A DNA stretch of 64,000 bases from JBALVT01 sp047612385. GTDB lineage: Bacteria > Pseudomonadota > Gammaproteobacteria > Pseudomonadales > Halieaceae. Both the position numbers and the translations under genes were made by a program. Positions 61,294 to 64,000 of the stretch are shown piece by piece (within the stretch, counting starts at the first letter, position 1; every line of letters starts with the position of its first letter). Where the stretch lies: contig JBLGAR010000005.1 of assembly GCA_047612385.1 (NCBI GenBank), positions 1 through 64,000 on the forward strand, read 5' to 3'. The notes below the pieces were generated by a model that was not told the DNA's origin, made no database searches, and was given only the letters and a program-made list of their open reading frames with translations.

Positions 61294-62478
61294 TTAACGG
61301 CTGGCGCGAGGCATCCAAAGCCCCGCAGCCGAGATGATATCGCGTTGTACTTCGTTGGTGCCGCCACCAAAGGTTAATATCGAACCGACGCGGTAGCGAT
61401 GTTCGATTTTCCCCTGCAGTATGGCTCCCGGAGAATCCTCCCGAAGAATACCCGCCTGACCCATTATTTCGAGTAGCAGCCGATAGGCCTCGACAAAAAA
61501 CTCCGACCCGTACACCTTTGCTGCAGACGCTTCGGCCATGCCCAGGTTGTTCTCAGTCATTGCCCAGGCCTGCTTGAGGCACATCATTCGCAATGCCTCC
61601 AGCCGCACTTTCACTTTTGCCAGGTTGTTCTGCACCCAGGGTTTTTCGATCAACGTTTTGCCATCCGAAGAGGTGGTGGTGGCGGCCCATTGCGCCACTT
61701 CGGTGAACAGGATGTGCACTGGGCCGTGGTTCACTAAAGACAATCGCTCACGGTTGAGCTGACCGGTGATTAGGCGCCAGCCTTTATTCACCTCACCAAC
61801 GCGATATTTGTCGCTTATTCTTACATTTTCGAAGTAGCTTGCGTTGGTGCGCACACCCATCGTCCAAACCGGCGTCAACGATACTCCAGGGGTATCTATC
61901 GGAACTAGGAACATAGTGAGCCCCTTGTGTTTTTTACTGACATCGGGATCTGTTCTGGCGGCTAGCCAGATATAGTCGGAGAAGTTAGCCAGGCTGGTCC
62001 ACATTTTCTGCCCGTTAATCAGCCAGCTATCGCCGTCTTTTTCGGCCTTGGTCGTTAGGCTGGCAAGGTCCGTTCCTGCGCCTGGCTCTGAATAACCGAT
62101 TGCGACGATGCTGCGGCCTTCAACGATGCCTTTAACCGCTTCGTCGCGAACCTCATCGTTGGCGTGTTCAGCAAGTACGGGGCCGACCGCATCAGTGGTT
62201 AAAAAAGGGTAGGCGAATCCTGATGCCAGTACTTCATCGGTGAAAATGTATTGTTCCATAGGTGTGGCTTCCTGCCCGCCTAGAGACTTTGGCCAGCTGA
62301 GACTAATCCAGCCGTCGGCTCCCATTTTTGCGTACTGCTTGCGAAACTCGGGGCCACCACCCTCCCGATGCTCAGGGTCTTTCATTTCCTGGCGCAGTGC
62401 CGGCGTCACAATGCCTTTCATATAGTCCCGAATTTCTTGCTGAAGGGCGAGTTGCTCCGGGGTAAATTCAATTTTCAT
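61294..62478 (-). CDS. Acyl-CoA dehydrogenase, long subunit (FadE-like)
   Basis: This 394-residue protein has MKIEFTPEQLALQQEIRDYM, the FAD and acyl motifs AIGYSEPGAGTDLASLTTKA and GQKMWTSLANFSDYIW, and the C-terminal ILTFGGGTNEVQRDIISAAG. It is first in a two-gene unit with the shorter dehydrogenase, an arrangement known from alpha2beta2 acyl-CoA dehydrogenases of cholesterol side-chain catabolism. The substrate here is not known. It is divergent from the acyl-CoA synthetase pseudogene. Confidence 0.9.
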   Translation of the reverse strand: MKIEFTPEQLALQQEIRDYMKGIVTPALRQEMKDPEHREGGGPEFRKQYAKMGADGWISLSWPKSLGGQEATPMEQYIFTDEVLASGFAYPFLTTDAVGPVLAEHANDEVRDEAVKGIVEGRSIVAIGYSEPGAGTDLASLTTKAEKDGDSWLINGQKMWTSLANFSDYIWLAARTDPDVSKKHKGLTMFLVPIDTPGVSLTPVWTMGVRTNASYFENVRISDKYRVGEVNKGWRLITGQLNRERLSLVNHGPVHILFTEVAQWAATTTSSDGKTLIEKPWVQNNLAKVKVRLEALRMMCLKQAWAMTENNLGMAEASAAKVYGSEFFVEAYRLLLEIMGQAGILREDSPGAILQGKIEHRYRVGSILTFGGGTNEVQRDIISAAGLWMPRASR

Positions 62479-62829
62479 CGCTGATCCTAGTCATTTCTCA
62501 AAAGGGTTGCGTAAGATATCTCCATCCCTACCGAAGCTTTTGACCTCGCGGCGGCAACCACGTTGGTGCTGTGTTCCGTTGATTTATCTTGTCATTCTAC
62601 GAAGGGTATTAAATCCTTTCCCAAATCCATAAAACAGATGTCGTCCCCTAAAAAGCCGTTGCGGTATGCCTATCTGTTACGGTTGAAGTGTTTGAATGCT
62701 AGGACTAGTCTGCCGTGTTAAGCGCCCTGGCTTACCGTCGATTGTACTGCATGAGTGGCGCGTCTTTTTGCGGTATAGACGCAATTTTTCCGCAGTTGTT
62801 ACGTATAGCATAAAAAATCTGGAGAGCCC
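62479..62829. other. Intergenic region with a terminator-like stem-loop
   Basis: These 351 bases lie between divergent genes. On the plus strand GCGTCT (62760-62765) pairs with AGACGC (62777-62782) and is followed by AATTTTT, a weak intrinsic-terminator pattern. It sits ahead of the decayed synthetase and may end a transcript from an erased gene. TGGAGAG precedes the pseudogene ATG. Confidence 0.4.
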
Positions 62830-63992
62830 ATGAACCCCGTAAAAACGTCTTTGGAAATGTTTTATCGCTTGGGAGTCGGAAGTGCCGGACCATGTGTTTC
62901 TCAGGCAGTCTCTGGGTGCCGACGGTTGGTTCGAGTTAACCTGGCCAGTGGTCGATTTGGCGACTCAGCTCAGTGGCAACGTGAGTGTGCCACTTTATCC
63001 CGGTCAGGATGTAGACAGTGCTCGTTATATCCTTGAGCACGGAGACAGCAAACTGGTTTTTCTCGGCGACTTCGACCAGCACCGCAAGAGTGCCGAGATT
63101 CTGATTCGGGGTATACCGACTGTTGCGATGCGCGGCTGTGAAGTTGCCTGCTACCATGTCATGGAGGAGCTGGTCCAATTTCATCAGCCCTATTCCAGTT
63201 CTCCGGTTTCCGATGTAGATTCACTGCTCACCATTGTTTACTCCTCAGGCGCTACCGGAAAGCCTAAGGGGGTTATGTTGACTTACGGCAATCCTGCTCC
63301 CGGCACCATGTGGTTGGAGAAGTGGTTAGATATCGCTGGCGCTGACTTTACAGGTGAGCGGGGAAGGATACCTTGGGCGACGAGCTTCGCTCGGTACAGC
63401 CAACGATATTTTTTGCGGTTCCAAGGTTGTGGGCAAAATTCAAAGCGGGCGTGGACGCTATGGTACCGCTGGAGGCGCAGGTTGCGGTCGGTGAAGATCA
63501 AAGGCGCGTTGCATTACCAGCGCCGCTGCTCCGGTGGCTGATGTGGAAATGAAAATCTCTGATGAAGGAGAAATCTGTTTTAAAATCGCTGCTATGATGA
63601 GGGGTTATTGCAAAAACCCAGAGAAAACTGCTGCGGTTATTGTCGATGGCTGGTGTTACACAGGTGATCGCGGGCATGTGGGCGATGACGGTTTTGTGCG
63701 GGTCACTGGCAGGGTGGAAGAAGTCTTTAAGACGACCAAGGGGAAGTTTATTCACCCCTCAGTGATTGAAAATGAATTTGGTGTCATACCCGAGCTGGGT
63801 CAACTGATGATTTTTGGCCACGGCAAAGATCAACCTCTGCTCCTGACCAACTTGTCCGACTTTGGCCTTCCGAAGCCGGGCAACGAAGTACAGCGATTTA
63901 TTAAACAGGCGTTGAACACCATTAATGCCGAGCTGCCAGCGCATGAAAGTGTCTTTCAGGTGTATGTTACAGGCAATGAATGTGGACGATAG
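62830..63992 (+). pseudogene. Long-chain acyl-CoA synthetase (AMP-binding), decayed
   Basis: Pieces of one gene lie in different frames. MNPVKTSLEMFYR (from ATG 62830) is followed by an extra T near 62869-62870, then WESEVPDHVFLRQSLGADGW one frame over, VSVPLYPGQDVDSARYILEH, and the AMP-binding loop VYSSGATGKPKGVMLTYG. A third frame reads IFFAVPRLWAKFKAGVDAM near 63405-63465, and EGEICFKIAAMMRGYCKNPE to FKTTKGKFIHPSVIEN closes the domain. At least three internal segments are missing. An intact homologue has about 600 residues. It can no longer work. Confidence 0.85.
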
Positions 63993-64000
63993 ATTCAGCG

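Noticed and set aside
1..64000. CRISPR arrays, prophage genes, tRNA or rRNA genes
   Set aside because: No regularly spaced repeats, no phage structural or integrase genes, and no cloverleaf or rRNA sequence were recognised by eye; a covariance-model scan was not possible.

Overview
The window reads as a chromosomal segment of an aerobic marine gammaproteobacterium, probably in the Cellvibrionales/Halieaceae/Spongiibacteraceae neighbourhood. This rests on the Pseudomonas-like order secD-secF / suhB / trmJ / iscR-iscS / ndk-rlmN-pilF-rodZ-ispG-hisS-yfgM-bamB-der, a Pseudomonas-sized 531-aa isocitrate lyase, a Marinobacter-type fatty acyl-CoA reductase, several TonB-dependent receptors and a sulfatase. 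No tRNA, rRNA, CRISPR array or prophage was recognised. Genus-level placement is inference.

Layout. 1-15.7 kb: housekeeping genes for Sec translocation, tRNA and rRNA modification, isoprenoid synthesis, outer-membrane assembly and ribosome biogenesis. Within it, the isc operon has lost iscU, hscB, hscA and fdx. A short iscA-like start is joined to the tail of iscX, directly between iscS and ndk. 15.7-19.1 kb: a compact operon with a perfect palindrome over its promoter, encoding a small membrane protein, a DUF2807 beta-helix protein, a YtrA-type GntR repressor and an ABC ATPase/permease pair. 19.2-32.4 kb: metabolic genes (acetolactate-synthase-like enzyme, fatty acyl-CoA reductase, isocitrate lyase, class III aminotransferase, MetY, SstT) and a doubly broken TonB receptor. 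32.4-42.3 kb: a minus-strand vitamin B12 uptake and salvage cluster (cobS-cobC, cobalamin riboswitch, btuB-cobO-cobQ-btuC-btuD-cobU-cobT-btuF).

42.4-45.1 kb: a DUF501 protein, a lipoprotein cytochrome c, and a YbjQ-YbjQ-M48 protease operon. 45.1-49.4 kb: an accessory region that looks like an eroded integron cassette array without a visible integrase. It has a GFA remnant, a VOC remnant, a small orphan protein and a secreted NTR-like protein; three consecutive frames stop inside a TAACAA box, and attC-like repeats lie between them. An IS1182 transposase fragment, a secreted orphan, an EthD protein and a PaiB fragment follow. 49.6-64 kb: DAHP synthase, an LLM oxidoreductase, a large TonB receptor, an aldolase, a lipase-like hydrolase, a DUF4212/sodium symporter pair, a sulfatase, two adjacent acyl-CoA dehydrogenases and a heavily decayed acyl-CoA synthetase.

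How it fits together. The B12 cluster is self-contained: an outer-membrane receptor, periplasmic binding protein and ABC importer feed adenosylation and lower-ligand attachment, all downstream of a B12-sensing RNA. Gene decay recurs at several independent loci (isc, TonB receptor, GFA, VOC, transposase, paiB, acyl-CoA synthetase), suggesting ongoing genome erosion or, for the single-base lesions, possible assembly error.
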